Assembly: GCA_020636915.1 (NCBI GenBank) | Contig: JACJWV010000006.1 | Span: forward strand, 124,001-188,000 | Source of the DNA: Nocardioides sp. | GTDB lineage: Bacteria > Actinomycetota > Actinomycetes > Propionibacteriales > Nocardioidaceae | Length of the DNA stretch: 64,000 nt | Reading direction: 5' to 3' | In this document: positions 1-8,215 of the stretch, in pieces | How positions within the stretch are numbered: the first letter of the stretch is position 1 | Layout of the letters: each line of letters opens with the position of its first letter | Program-made: the position numbers and the translations under genes | The notes under the pieces: model-generated | The model's input: the letters and a program-made list of their open reading frames with translations, nothing else | What the model was told of the DNA's origin: nothing | Databases searched by the model: none

Positions 1-22
1 CGGCACCCGAGATCTTGCGCAT
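1..22 (-). CDS. Start of a gene cut by the left edge
   Basis: On the minus strand an ATG at 22 opens a frame reading MRKISGA before the window ends. An AAGGA-like ribosome binding site lies seven bases upstream (about 30-35). This would be the gene downstream of dapB, in the same direction. Too little is visible to name a product; the basic start followed by small residues could begin a signal peptide or membrane segment, but that is a guess. Confidence 0.4.
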
Positions 23-84
23 GTGGATCCTTCTCGATCGTGGGAGGAGAGAGCTGCGGTGGCGGCACTCTTGTCCGTCCCAAC

Positions 85-128
85 GACCGTCACAACGGTC
101 GGTCACCTGCGGATCCGTGCAATGCACG
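85..128. promoter_or_regulatory. Two small palindromes between dapB and the left-edge gene
   Basis: The interval 23-174 has no convincing gene. It holds the perfect inverted repeat GACCGT-caca-ACGGTC at 85-100 and a second one, CGTGCA-a-TGCACG, at 116-128. Both lie between the dapB stop and the start of the left-edge gene, so they could be an operator for that gene or part of a dapB terminator. No clear -10/-35 pair was seen. Confidence 0.3.
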
Positions 129-174
129 AACCTGCAGATCGGCGAGCCGGGTCACCGGCGGGCCGGGCCGTCGG

Positions 175-918
175 TCAGCCGAGCGCGAGGAAGTGCTCCA
201 GCCCCACCGTCAGGCCGGGGTGGTCGGCGACGGCGCGCAGCCCGGTCAGGACCCCGGGGGTGAACGACGCCCGGTCCATCGAGTCGTGCCGGATCGTGAG
301 CGTCTCCCCCACCCCGCCGAGCAGGACTTCCTGGTGCGCGACCATGCCCCGGATCCGCAGACCGTGGACGTGGATGCCCTCGACGTCGGCACCGCGGGCA
401 CCGTCGAGTGCGGTGCTGGTCGCGTCCGGCACCGGGCCGAGGCCGGCCTCGCGGCGCGCGGCGGCGATCAGCTCCGCCGTACGCCGGGCGGTCCCGGACG
501 GGGCGTCGGCCTTGGTCGGGTGGTGCATCTCGACCACCTCGACGGACTCGTAGTAGGGCGCGGCCAGCACGGCGAAGCGCATCATCAAGATCGCGCCGAT
601 GGAGAAGTTGGGCGCCACGAGCACGCCCGTGGTCGGTGCGTCGCCGAGCCACCGTCGCACGGTGGCGAGGCGGTCCTCGTCGAAGCCCGTGGTGCCGACG
701 ACGGCGTGGATGCCGTGGTCGATGCAGAACTCGAGGTTGTCCATGACGACGTCGGGGTGGGTGAAGTCGACGACGGCCTCGGCGCCCGAGGAGGCGAGCA
801 GCGTGATGTCGTCGCCCGCGTCCACCTCGGCGACCAGCTCCAGGTCGTCCGCCGACGACACCGCGCGGCACACCTCGGTGCCGACCTTGCCCCGTGCCCC
901 CAGGACGCCGACCTTCAT
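175..918 (-). CDS. dapB: 4-hydroxy-tetrahydrodipicolinate reductase
   Basis: Reduces the DapA product to tetrahydrodipicolinate with NAD(P)H in the cytoplasmic diaminopimelate/lysine pathway. The 247-residue protein has the usual DapB length. The dinucleotide-binding motif GVLGARGKVG lies at about residues 4-13. The family signature EMHHPTKADAPSGTA at about 130-144 supplies the catalytic histidine pair and lysine, and VVGTTG at about 74-79 is also typical. The ATG at 918 is preferred over an adjacent GTG at 921 because it gives the normal MKVGVLG start. The gene closes the conserved rpsO-pnp-M16-dapB block, but here about 23 kb separates it from the M16 gene. It diverges from a methyltransferase gene 53 bp away. 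Confidence 0.95.
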   Translation of the reverse strand: MKVGVLGARGKVGTEVCRAVSSADDLELVAEVDAGDDITLLASSGAEAVVDFTHPDVVMDNLEFCIDHGIHAVVGTTGFDEDRLATVRRWLGDAPTTGVLVAPNFSIGAILMMRFAVLAAPYYESVEVVEMHHPTKADAPSGTARRTAELIAAARREAGLGPVPDATSTALDGARGADVEGIHVHGLRIRGMVAHQEVLLGGVGETLTIRHDSMDRASFTPGVLTGLRAVADHPGLTVGLEHFLALG

Positions 919-971
919 CACGTCGCCAACCTACCGGTGCCGGGCGTGCCCGGTTCTGGCAGGCTGGGCGC

Positions 972-1487
972 ATGGCGCTGCAGACCATCCCGCCTCGGAT
1001 CCGCTGGGCGGTGGACGTGATGGACGTCCAGCCGAACGACCACGTCCTGGAGATCGGCTGCGGTCCCGGTGCCGGCGCGGAGCTGATCTGCGAGCGGCTG
1101 GAGACCGGCAAGCTGTTCGCGATCGACCGCTCGGAGTCCGGCGTCGACCGCACCAAGCGCCGGTGCGCCCGGTTCGTGGAGGCCGGTCGGCTCACGGTCC
1201 GCCAGATCGACCTGGCCACGCTGCGGGTGCCGGTCAAGCGGCTCACCAAGGTCTTCGCCTTCAACGTCAACCTCTTCTGGGTGCGCGCGTGCGCCGACGA
1301 GGTCGCGCTGCTCCACGAGCGGGTGGTCCCCGGCGGTGCCGTCTACCTCTTCTACGAGGCGACCCAGCCCGAGCTGGTGCCGACCATCGTGAAGAAGGCC
1401 TCCGCTGCGCTGGTCGAGGGCGGGTTCCGGGTCTCGGTCGTCGAGCAGAAGGCGCCTGCGGTGATCGGCCTGATCGGCCGACGCTGA
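972..1487 (+). CDS. Class I SAM-dependent methyltransferase
   Basis: A 171-residue cytoplasmic protein with the SAM-binding motif I VLEIGCGPGAG at about residues 25-35, an acidic FAIDRS strand end about 20 residues later, and FAFNVNLFW where motif IV is expected. The pattern is that of a small-molecule methyltransferase of the Methyltransf_25 type; the substrate cannot be read from sequence. The ATG at 972 was chosen over an upstream GTG-type extension because the extension is arginine-rich low-complexity sequence overlapping dapB. The gene stands alone, divergent from dapB. Confidence 0.8.
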   Translation: MALQTIPPRIRWAVDVMDVQPNDHVLEIGCGPGAGAELICERLETGKLFAIDRSESGVDRTKRRCARFVEAGRLTVRQIDLATLRVPVKRLTKVFAFNVNLFWVRACADEVALLHERVVPGGAVYLFYEATQPELVPTIVKKASAALVEGGFRVSVVEQKAPAVIGLIGRR

Positions 1488-1544
1488 AGGCGATGGCCTG
1501 AACTGCCATTGCATTAGACAATTTCCTGAACTAAGGTCCGGGGT

Positions 1545-2141
1545 ATGCCCGTGCTCGTGCTCACCGTCGACCAGCGCGGCAGCCGCAGCTCCGCCGACCT
1601 GGTGGCGCACCGGGTGACTGCCCTCGCGGACGTCCCCACGTTGCGGCCGTTCGAGCAGACGGTGGGCGACGAGTTCCAGGGCGTGCTGGACGACCCTGCC
1701 GCGCTGCCGCAGGTGGTGGAGGAGCTGCTGCGCGACGGCACCTGGCACGTCGGGATCGGGGCGGGAGAGGTCGAGGAGCCACTCCCCCGGCACGCCCGGG
1801 CGGGCCGGGGCCCGGCCTACCTCCTGGCTCGCGACGCGGTGACCGCGGCGAAGAGCAGCCCGTGGCATCTACGGGTCTGCGGCGAGGACCCTGCCGCACG
1901 GGCCCTCGAGACGACGCTGTGGCTGTGGGCGGCCGTGCTGGCCCGCCGTACCGCCCGGGGCTGGGAGGTCGCCGACCTCGTCAGCGCCGGGCTGTCCTAC
2001 GACGAGACCGCGAAGCGGCTGGGCATCTCGCCCTCCGCGGTCAGCCAGCGGGCCCAGGCCGCCGGCATCGTCGAGTCCCGGCGGGCCCGGGAGCTCGCCA
2101 CCGACCTCGCGGCCCGGCTGCTCGGGAAGGAACCCACATGA
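1545..2141 (+). CDS. SatD-family protein with C-terminal helix-turn-helix
   Basis: A 198-residue protein. The N-terminal half has the SatD-like pattern: a first strand ending in VDQRGSR, then VGDEFQGVLDDP at about residues 41-52. The last 60 residues contain a probable helix-turn-helix, LSYDETAKRLGISPSAVSQRAQAAGI (about 150-173). SatD is known from a streptococcal acid-tolerance locus with no settled biochemical role. The next gene, a membrane protein, starts 52 bp downstream on the same strand, so the two are probably co-transcribed. Family call fairly confident; function unknown. Confidence 0.65.
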   Translation: MPVLVLTVDQRGSRSSADLVAHRVTALADVPTLRPFEQTVGDEFQGVLDDPAALPQVVEELLRDGTWHVGIGAGEVEEPLPRHARAGRGPAYLLARDAVTAAKSSPWHLRVCGEDPAARALETTLWLWAAVLARRTARGWEVADLVSAGLSYDETAKRLGISPSAVSQRAQAAGIVESRRARELATDLAARLLGKEPT

Positions 2142-2193
2142 CAACGCCACACCAGGCCCCTCGGGGCGACCGCGCCGGCGCGAGGACCCCGGC

Positions 2194-2889
2194 ATGAGCG
2201 CGTCCGACCGCCTGTTCCTCGTGATGGTGCTGGTGGCCTTCGGCCTCGTGGCCGCCGCCGTGGCGTGGCTCGCCCCCGTGGCGCGACGGATCTGGGCGCC
2301 CGCCGCGCTCGCCCTCCTGCTCGGCGCCGGCGCGGTCGCCGCCACGGTCGGGGCGGAGGTCGCCGTCGGCGACGGACAGCGGGTGCTCTTCGTGGCCCTC
2401 GCCGGCGCCCTCGCGGTCGTGGGCGGCGGCCCGCTGACCGCCCTGGTCTTCGACCTCGTCGACCGACGCGAGCCGCAGACGGCTCCGGCCGGCCCGGCTG
2501 CCGGGCCTCCGGTCGGACCACCCACGGGACCACCCACAGGACCACCCACAGGACCGCCCACGGGACCGTCCACCGGACCGCCCACCGGACCCGCGGCCGC
2601 CGGCCCGGCCGACTCGCTGGGCGCCGACATCAGCCAGGCGGGCCAGGTGCTGCGCGGTGGGGCCTGGATCGGCGCACTCGAGCGGATCGCCATCTTCGCC
2701 GCGCTCGTCGCCGGCTGGCCGGCGGGGCTGGCCGTCGTCCTGGCCGTCAAGGGCCTGGGCCGCTACCCCGAGCTGCGCGCCGCCGAGGACGGCGTGCGGA
2801 CCGGGGCCGCCGAGCGGTTCATCATCGGGACGTTCGCGAGCGTGCTGTGGGCCTGCGCCTGCGCGGGCGTGGTGCTGCTCGTGCTGTAG
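2194..2889 (+). CDS. Membrane protein with a PPTG-repeat linker
   Basis: A 231-residue protein with three hydrophobic N-terminal segments (about residues 5-25, 32-55 and 63-90). Next comes an extramembrane linker built from repeated G-P-P-T units, then about two further hydrophobic segments (about 158-190 and 205-231). The layout suggests a sensor or partner protein for the upstream SatD-like gene, with which it probably forms an operon. In other bacteria SatD genes often sit next to a membrane-protein gene (DUF3307), and this gene holds the same position. I do not recognise the family with certainty and assign no function. Confidence 0.6.
   Translation: MSASDRLFLVMVLVAFGLVAAAVAWLAPVARRIWAPAALALLLGAGAVAATVGAEVAVGDGQRVLFVALAGALAVVGGGPLTALVFDLVDRREPQTAPAGPAAGPPVGPPTGPPTGPPTGPPTGPSTGPPTGPAAAGPADSLGADISQAGQVLRGGAWIGALERIAIFAALVAGWPAGLAVVLAVKGLGRYPELRAAEDGVRTGAAERFIIGTFASVLWACACAGVVLLVL
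2515..2592 (+). repeat. 12-bp tandem repeat encoding (G-P-P-T)n
   Basis: Six consecutive 12-base units of the form GGACCRCCCACN run from 2515 to 2586 with a partial seventh. They differ mainly at positions 6 and 12, and one unit has GTCC in place of GCCC. They encode the GPPT linker of the membrane protein. The repeat sits inside a coding frame and keeps that frame, so copy-number change would lengthen or shorten the linker without breaking the gene. Confidence 0.9.
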
Positions 2890-2973
2890 ACCAGTCGGAC
2901 GTATTTTCGGACGATCGCGTCGAACTCGTCCCTCCGGGTGAGAGACTGGAGCCCGGAACCGAGGGAGGTGCCG

Positions 2974-3510
2974 ATGCTCGATCACACCCACGCGAGCACG
3001 TCAGCCGGAGCCCCGACCGAGCGCGATCTCGCGCTCGACGTGGCGGAGGTCGAGACCGTGCCCGAGCTCGCCGAGGTCGTCCGGCGCCTGGCGCGCACTG
3101 CAGGGAACGCCGACGGGGCCACCTTCGTGCTCCGGGAGGGCGACCGCTGCTTCTACGTCGACGAGGACAGCATCGCCCCGCTGTGGAAGGGCCAGCGCTT
3201 CCCCATCTCCGCCTGCATCTTGGGCTGGGCGATGCTGAACGGCTCCGCTGTCGCCATCCCCGACATCACGGTCGATCCCCGCATCCCGCAGGAGGCCTAC
3301 CGCCCCACGTTCGTGCGCAGCCTCCTCATGGTCCCGGTCGGCCGCGGCGCCAGCACCGTCGCCGCCATCGGCGTCTACTGGGCCCGGCAGCACCACGCGA
3401 CCGAGGACGAGCAGCGCCGGGTGCTCGAGGTGGCCGACGCGGCCGCTGCGGTCATCGACCGGATCGGCCTCGACTCCGCTCCTTGGGCACCGAGCTTCTC
3501 CCGACGCTGA
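2974..3510 (+). CDS. GAF-domain protein
   Basis: A 178-residue soluble protein whose body is one GAF domain. LALDVAEVETVPELAEVVRRLA begins the domain, CFYVDEDSIAPLWKGQRFPI and SVAIPDI-type strands follow, and VRSLLMVPVGR and AAIGVYWA give the typical closing strands. There is no kinase, DNA-binding or GGDEF domain, so it may be a stand-alone small-molecule sensor or lack an attached partner. The ATG at 2974 follows GAGGGAGG six bases upstream and is preferred to the GTG at 2938. GAF domains bind cyclic nucleotides, chromophores or other small ligands; which applies here cannot be told. Confidence 0.75.
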   Translation: MLDHTHASTSAGAPTERDLALDVAEVETVPELAEVVRRLARTAGNADGATFVLREGDRCFYVDEDSIAPLWKGQRFPISACILGWAMLNGSAVAIPDITVDPRIPQEAYRPTFVRSLLMVPVGRGASTVAAIGVYWARQHHATEDEQRRVLEVADAAAAVIDRIGLDSAPWAPSFSRR

Positions 3511-3528
3511 GCCCGGCGCCCACCTCCG

Positions 3529-4185
3529 TCAGGTCAGGGAGAACGGCGGGTACCGGTCGGTGACGAGCAGGAAGGCGTAGGCGTTGACCCGCAGCGCCCA
3601 GCGCCCGACCCCGACCACGAAGTCGAAGAGTCCCTGGGGGTAGCGGCCCGTGAACAGGATCGCGAACCAGGCGACGACGACCGCGAAGAACGCACCGATC
3701 GACAAGAAGAACAGCACGATGTAGTGCGGGATCGCGAGGAACCACTTCACCAGGGGCAGCCAGCGGTTCAGGTCCCGTTCCACGTCGGGGTAGTCGATCT
3801 CGAGGTGGACCTTCTGCTCCTCGACGGTGGACGGGTAGTCGTCGGTCAGCAGGACGACGTACGCGCCGACCCGCGTGGCGAAGCGGGTGAGCTCGCGCGC
3901 GAAGTCGAACCACCAGCGCGGGTAGCGCTGCCGGAACAGGATCATCAGGAGCGTCACCATGAACAGCCCGCTGATGATCCCGCCGCTGGTCGTGCTCACG
4001 GTGTCCCCACCCTCCTCGTAGACCGTGCGCGTCACGCCTGCGGTGAGGATGGAGTAGACGATGGCGATCGGGACGACCAGCACCAGCCGGAACAGGGTCG
4101 TGACCCGGCGGTGCTGCGGCGTGTAGTCGATCTCGAGGCGAGCGGGATAGACCGGGGGCGCAGACGGCGTGTTCTGGACGGACAT
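3529..4185 (-). CDS. DUF4389 membrane protein
   Basis: A 218-residue inner-membrane protein with two repeated halves. Each has a hydrophobic hairpin (about residues 30-50 and 70-85; then 145-178) followed by an RYP-containing stretch: FRQRYPRWWFDFA and FTGRYPQGLFDFVVG. This duplicated RYP-x-x-x-FDF pattern is characteristic of DUF4389 proteins, whose function is unknown. The start follows a GGAGG site five bases upstream. The gene is convergent with the GAF gene (18 bp apart) and divergent from the oxoprolinase. Confidence 0.8.
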   Translation of the reverse strand: MSVQNTPSAPPVYPARLEIDYTPQHRRVTTLFRLVLVVPIAIVYSILTAGVTRTVYEEGGDTVSTTSGGIISGLFMVTLLMILFRQRYPRWWFDFARELTRFATRVGAYVVLLTDDYPSTVEEQKVHLEIDYPDVERDLNRWLPLVKWFLAIPHYIVLFFLSIGAFFAVVVAWFAILFTGRYPQGLFDFVVGVGRWALRVNAYAFLLVTDRYPPFSLT

Positions 4186-4541
4186 GTGAGACCTCCCTAC
4201 GGACGAGGGCTTCGGGGCCGTCGCGTCCGGAGAGCCGAGTCCGACCGGCGACCGCGGGCACGCAGATGTGCACGGTCACGACGACCTGCTCCTCGTCCCA
4301 GGCTGCTCCCCGTCGAGGAGCATCCGCTAGAGGAGAAGTGCTCGATCTGTGGGGCCCGGGTCCCGGGACGTGTCGCTCTCGCCGCATCCGTGTACGAGAT
4401 CTCGCGCGAAGACCAGCGTCGGACGGCGCTGCCAGACCCTCGACGTCGTGGTCGAGAGGACTCAGAGGTGATGCACTACCCGAACTTGTGTCCAGCGGTG
4501 GAGACACGCCCTGCGACCGACGAACGAGGATGATGGCACTC
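4186..4541. other. Intergenic region between DUF4389 and oxoprolinase genes
   Basis: These 356 bp hold no convincing gene; the open frame that extends the oxoprolinase upstream here has no family character. They contain a small hairpin TGCTCC-(7)-GGAGCA at 4304-4322, the perfect 10-bp palindrome CGAGATCTCG at 4395-4404, and an imperfect GTGTC...GACAC repeat near 4488-4507 just before the oxoprolinase. One of these could bind a regulator, but none matches a site I recognise. Confidence 0.35.
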
Positions 4542-7500
4542 ATGACCGGCCGGTGGGAGTTCTGGATCGATCGCGGCGGCACGTTCACCGACGTGGTCGC
4601 CCGCCGGCCGGACGGGAGCCTGGTCACCCACAAGCTGCTCTCGGAGAACCCGAGGCAGTACGGCGACGCCGCGATCGCCGGGATCCGGCAGGTGCTCGGA
4701 CTTCGCGACGGTGACCGGTTGCCGGTCGAGGACATCGCCGCGGTGAAGATGGGCACGACGGTCGCCACCAACGCGCTCCTGGAGCACACGGGTGAGCCGA
4801 CGGTCCTGGTGATCACGCGAGGCTTCGCAGACGCGCCGCGCATCGCCTACCAGAACCGGCCCAGGATCTTCGCTCGGCACATCGAGCTGCCCGAGCTGTT
4901 GCACTCCGAGGTCGTCGAGGTGACCGAACGTCTGGACGCCGCTGGTGACGTGGTGACACCGCTCGACGTCGATCCGCTGCGGGGAGCGCTCGAGGACGCC
5001 TTCGGTCGGGGCTACCGGAGCGTGGCTGTCGTGCTCATGCACGCCTTCCGGAACCCCACCCACGAGATCAGGATCGGCGAGCTGGCCCGGGAGATCGGCT
5101 TCACCCAGATCTCCCTCTCGCACGAGGTGAGCCCGCTGATGAAGCTGGTCTCCCGCGGTGACACCACGATCGTCGACGCCTACCTCACGCCGATCCTGCG
5201 GCGCTACGTCGACCAGGTGAGCGACGCACTGCCGGGAGTGAAGTGCCAGTTCATGCGCTCGTCGGGAGGGCTCACCGAAGCCCACCACTTCCGTGGGAAG
5301 GACGCGATCCTCTCGGGTCCCGCGGGCGGCATCGTGGGGATGGCGCGGACCGCGCAGGTGGCCGGGTTGACCCGGGTCATCGGGTTCGACATGGGCGGGA
5401 CGTCCACGGACGTGTCGCACTACGCCGGGGAGTTCGAGAGGGTGTACGACACCCAGGTCGCCGGGGTGAGGATCCGCGCTCCGATGATGAGCATCCACAC
5501 GGTCGCGGCAGGCGGCGGGTCGATCCTGCACTTCGACGGCCAGCGCTACCGGGTCGGTCCAGGATCGGCTGGCGCCGCTCCGGGACCGGCCGCCTACGGG
5601 AGGGGCGGTCCACTCACCGTCACGGATGCGAACGTCATGCTGGGACGGATCCAGCCTGCCCACTTCCCTGCGGTGTTCGGTGACGACGGCGACGAGCCGC
5701 TCGACGCCCACGAAGTGGCGCGAGCCTTCTCCCGGCTCGCCGACAGGATCGGCGACGGCCGCAGCCCCGAGGAGGTCGCCGCAGGCTTCCTGCGGATCGC
5801 GGTGAACAACATGGCGGACGCGATCAAGAGGATCTCGGTGCAGCGTGGGCACGACGTCAGCCGCTACACCCTGTCCACCTTCGGCGGCGCGGGCGGGCAG
5901 CACGCGTGTGCGGTGGCTGACGCTCTCGGTATGACCCAGATCTTGATCCACCCCTTCGCCGGCGTGCTGTCGGCGTACGGCATGGGTCTCGCCGACGTGA
6001 CAGCCACCCGTGAGACCGCGATCGAGAGACCCCTGTCCCTTCTGGGACGAGACGGGCTCGACGCCGCCCTCGCGCCTCTCGTCGAGGACGGGACGCTCGA
6101 GCTGGCGGACCAGGCGGCCCCGGGCGACCGAGTGGAGGTGCGCCGGGCTGCCCATCTCAAGTACGCCGGCACGGACACCACGGTCGAGGTGACCATCGAC
6201 GACGTGGACCGGATGCTCGCGGAGTTCGAGCACCTCTACCGGCGTCGCTTCTCCTTCCTCATGCCAGAACGTGACGTCGTCGTGGAGGCGGTCTCCATCG
6301 AGCTGACCGCGCGGGCCGAGACCCACCAGGACGAGGTCACGAGCACGCCACGCGAGGGAAGGCTCCGCCCCGACTCGAGGGTCCAGATGTACACCGACAG
6401 GTGGACCGAGGTGGACCTCTACCGTCGGGAGGCGCTCACCGCCGGCGACCGGATCCAGGGACCCGCCATCATCGCCGAGGCCAACGCCACCACGGTCGTG
6501 GACCCGGGCTGGAGGGCAGACGTCAACGACCACAACCACCTGGTGCTGCGGCGGACCGAAGTCCGTCCCCAGGCGCCGGGAGCCACCACCGATGTGGACC
6601 CGGTCCTGCTCGAGCTGTTCAACAACCTCTTCATGTCGATCGCCGAACAGATGGGCGAGAGGCTGCGCGCGACCGCCAACTCGGTCAACATCAAGGAACG
6701 GCTCGACTTCTCCTGCGCCCTCTTCGACTCCCGCGGGAACCTCATCGCCAACGCCCCGCACATGCCGGTGCACCTGGGGTCCATGGGCGAGTCGATCAAG
6801 ACCGTGATCGAGGCGAACATCGGACGGATGCGGCCCGGGGACTCCTACGTCCTCAACAACCCCTACCGCGGGGGCACCCACCTGCCCGACATCACCGTGG
6901 TCACGCCGGTGTTCGACCCCGACGAGCAGATCATCTTCTACGTCGCCTCACGAGGTCACCACGCCGACGTCGGCGGCTCGACCCCCGGGTCCATGCCCCC
7001 GTTCAGCCGTCACGTCGAGGAGGAAGGGGTCCTGATCGACAACGCCCTGCTCACCCGAGACGGTCGAATGCGCGAGGCAGAGATGTTCGAGCTCCTCACC
7101 GGAGGACAGTTCCCGGCCCGCAGCCCGCACGACAACCTCGCGGACCTGCGAGCGCAGCTGGCCGCCAACGAGAAGGGAGTCGCCGAGCTCCACGCCCTCG
7201 TCGAGGACTTCGACCTGGACGTCGTGACGGCCTACATGGGGCACGTGCGCGACAACGCCGCCGAGGCAGTGCGTCGGGTCATCTCCGCACTGCGCGACGG
7301 AACCTGCCGTTACGAGCTGGATTCTGGGGCCAACATCAGCGTCTCCATCGCCGTCGACCACGACACCCGGTCGGCCCACATCGACTTCACCGGGACGTCG
7401 GAACAGCAACCCGACAACTCCAACGCGCCCGCATCGGTCACCATGGCCGCGATCCTCTACGTCTTCCGCACGCTGGTCGACGATGACATCCCGCTCAACT

Positions 7501-8123
7501 CCGGCTGCCTCGAACCCATCGAGGTCACCATCCCCGAGGGCAGCATGCTCGCGCCGCACCACCCCGCCGCGGTCGTCGCCGGCAACGTCGAGACCTCCCA
7601 GGCGGTGACGGGGGCGCTGTACGCCGCGCTCCGTGCACAGGCCGAGGGTTCAGGGACCATGAACAACCTGACCTTCGGCAACGAGCGTCACCAGTACTAC
7701 GAGACCGTGGCCAGCGGCTCTGGAGCGGGCCCCGACTTCCACGGCACCAGCGTCGTGCAGACACACATGACCAACTCCCGGTTGACCGACCCCGAGGTCC
7801 TCGAGTGGCGCTTTCCGGTGCGGCTCGAGGCCTACGAGATCCGGCACGGCAGCAGCGGCGAGGGGCGGTATCGCGGAGGCTGCGGCGGACGCCGCCGGCT
7901 TCGGTTCCTCACACCGATGACGGTGACCCTGCTCAGCAGCCATCGCCGAGTCCCGCCCTACGGCATGGCCGGCGGGGCACCCGGCGCGCTCGGCCACCAG
8001 TGGATCGAGCGGTCAGACGGCACGATCCAGCCGATGGCTGGCCGGGACTCCGTGGAGGTCGAGGCAGGCGACGTGTTCGTGATCGAGACACCCGGCGGAG
8101 GCGGGTACGGCTCACCATCATGA
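4542..8123 (+). CDS. Fused hydantoinase A/B (5-oxoprolinase-type) ATP-dependent amidohydrolase
   Basis: A single 1193-residue chain joining the HyuA and HyuB halves that are separate subunits in many bacteria. Family members use ATP to open cyclic amides such as 5-oxoproline, hydantoins or lactams, or carboxylate related substrates. The HyuA half has DRGGTFTD at about residues 10-17, FDMGGTSTDVS at about 283-293 and GGAGGQHACAVADALG near 450. The HyuB half begins at about 685 with LLELFNNLFMSIAEQMGE and ends with ETPGGGGYG, the usual carboxyl end. The ATG at 4542 is chosen because GAGGA lies 11 bases upstream; ATGs at 4530 and 4533 are possible. The substrate is unresolved: 5-oxoproline is the default, but no glutathione gene is nearby. 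Confidence 0.88.
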   Translation: MTGRWEFWIDRGGTFTDVVARRPDGSLVTHKLLSENPRQYGDAAIAGIRQVLGLRDGDRLPVEDIAAVKMGTTVATNALLEHTGEPTVLVITRGFADAPRIAYQNRPRIFARHIELPELLHSEVVEVTERLDAAGDVVTPLDVDPLRGALEDAFGRGYRSVAVVLMHAFRNPTHEIRIGELAREIGFTQISLSHEVSPLMKLVSRGDTTIVDAYLTPILRRYVDQVSDALPGVKCQFMRSSGGLTEAHHFRGKDAILSGPAGGIVGMARTAQVAGLTRVIGFDMGGTSTDVSHYAGEFERVYDTQVAGVRIRAPMMSIHTVAAGGGSILHFDGQRYRVGPGSAGAAPGPAAYGRGGPLTVTDANVMLGRIQPAHFPAVFGDDGDEPLDAHEVARAFSRLADRIGDGRSPEEVAAGFLRIAVNNMADAIKRISVQRGHDVSRYTLSTFGGAGGQHACAVADALGMTQILIHPFAGVLSAYGMGLADVTATRETAIERPLSLLGRDGLDAALAPLVEDGTLELADQAAPGDRVEVRRAAHLKYAGTDTTVEVTIDDVDRMLAEFEHLYRRRFSFLMPERDVVVEAVSIELTARAETHQDEVTSTPREGRLRPDSRVQMYTDRWTEVDLYRREALTAGDRIQGPAIIAEANATTVVDPGWRADVNDHNHLVLRRTEVRPQAPGATTDVDPVLLELFNNLFMSIAEQMGERLRATANSVNIKERLDFSCALFDSRGNLIANAPHMPVHLGSMGESIKTVIEANIGRMRPGDSYVLNNPYRGGTHLPDITVVTPVFDPDEQIIFYVASRGHHADVGGSTPGSMPPFSRHVEEEGVLIDNALLTRDGRMREAEMFELLTGGQFPARSPHDNLADLRAQLAANEKGVAELHALVEDFDLDVVTAYMGHVRDNAAEAVRRVISALRDGTCRYELDSGANISVSIAVDHDTRSAHIDFTGTSEQQPDNSNAPASVTMAAILYVFRTLVDDDIPLNSGCLEPIEVTIPEGSMLAPHHPAAVVAGNVETSQAVTGALYAALRAQAEGSGTMNNLTFGNERHQYYETVASGSGAGPDFHGTSVVQTHMTNSRLTDPEVLEWRFPVRLEAYEIRHGSSGEGRYRGGCGGRRRLRFLTPMTVTLLSSHRRVPPYGMAGGAPGALGHQWIERSDGTIQPMAGRDSVEVEAGDVFVIETPGGGGYGSPS

Positions 8124-8144
8124 ACCCGGTCCTGGCCAGGCACC

Positions 8145-8198
8145 GGAATCAGGTGGCGCCACCGTGTGCGCCCTCGAGGCGCGAGGCCCTCTGATTCC
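8145..8198. repeat. Nested three-armed inverted repeat after the oxoprolinase gene
   Basis: Outer arms GGAATCAG (8145-8152) and CTGATTCC (8191-8198) are perfect complements. Between them lie the self-complementary GTGGCGCCAC (8153-8162) and a hairpin GCGCC-ctcga-GGCGC (8168-8182). A transcript could fold as a stem carrying two hairpins. It sits 22 bp after the oxoprolinase stop and 18 bp before the next start, with no following T run. It may be a terminator-like or repeat-derived element. Confidence 0.5.
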
Positions 8199-8215
8199 TG
8201 AGCCAGACTGGCCGC

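Noticed and set aside
2515..2592. Possible CRISPR-like repeats
   Set aside because: The units are contiguous 12-mers without spacers and encode an in-frame G-P-P-T linker.
4266..4529. Upstream extension of the oxoprolinase frame
   Set aside because: The 88 extra residues have no family counterpart. The conserved DRGGTFTD start lies at the expected distance from the ATGs at 4530-4542.
4476..6881. 801-codon open frame antisense to the oxoprolinase
   Set aside because: Long antisense frames are expected at this GC content. It has His/Val/Asp-rich shadow composition and no domain, and the plus strand has clear family motifs.
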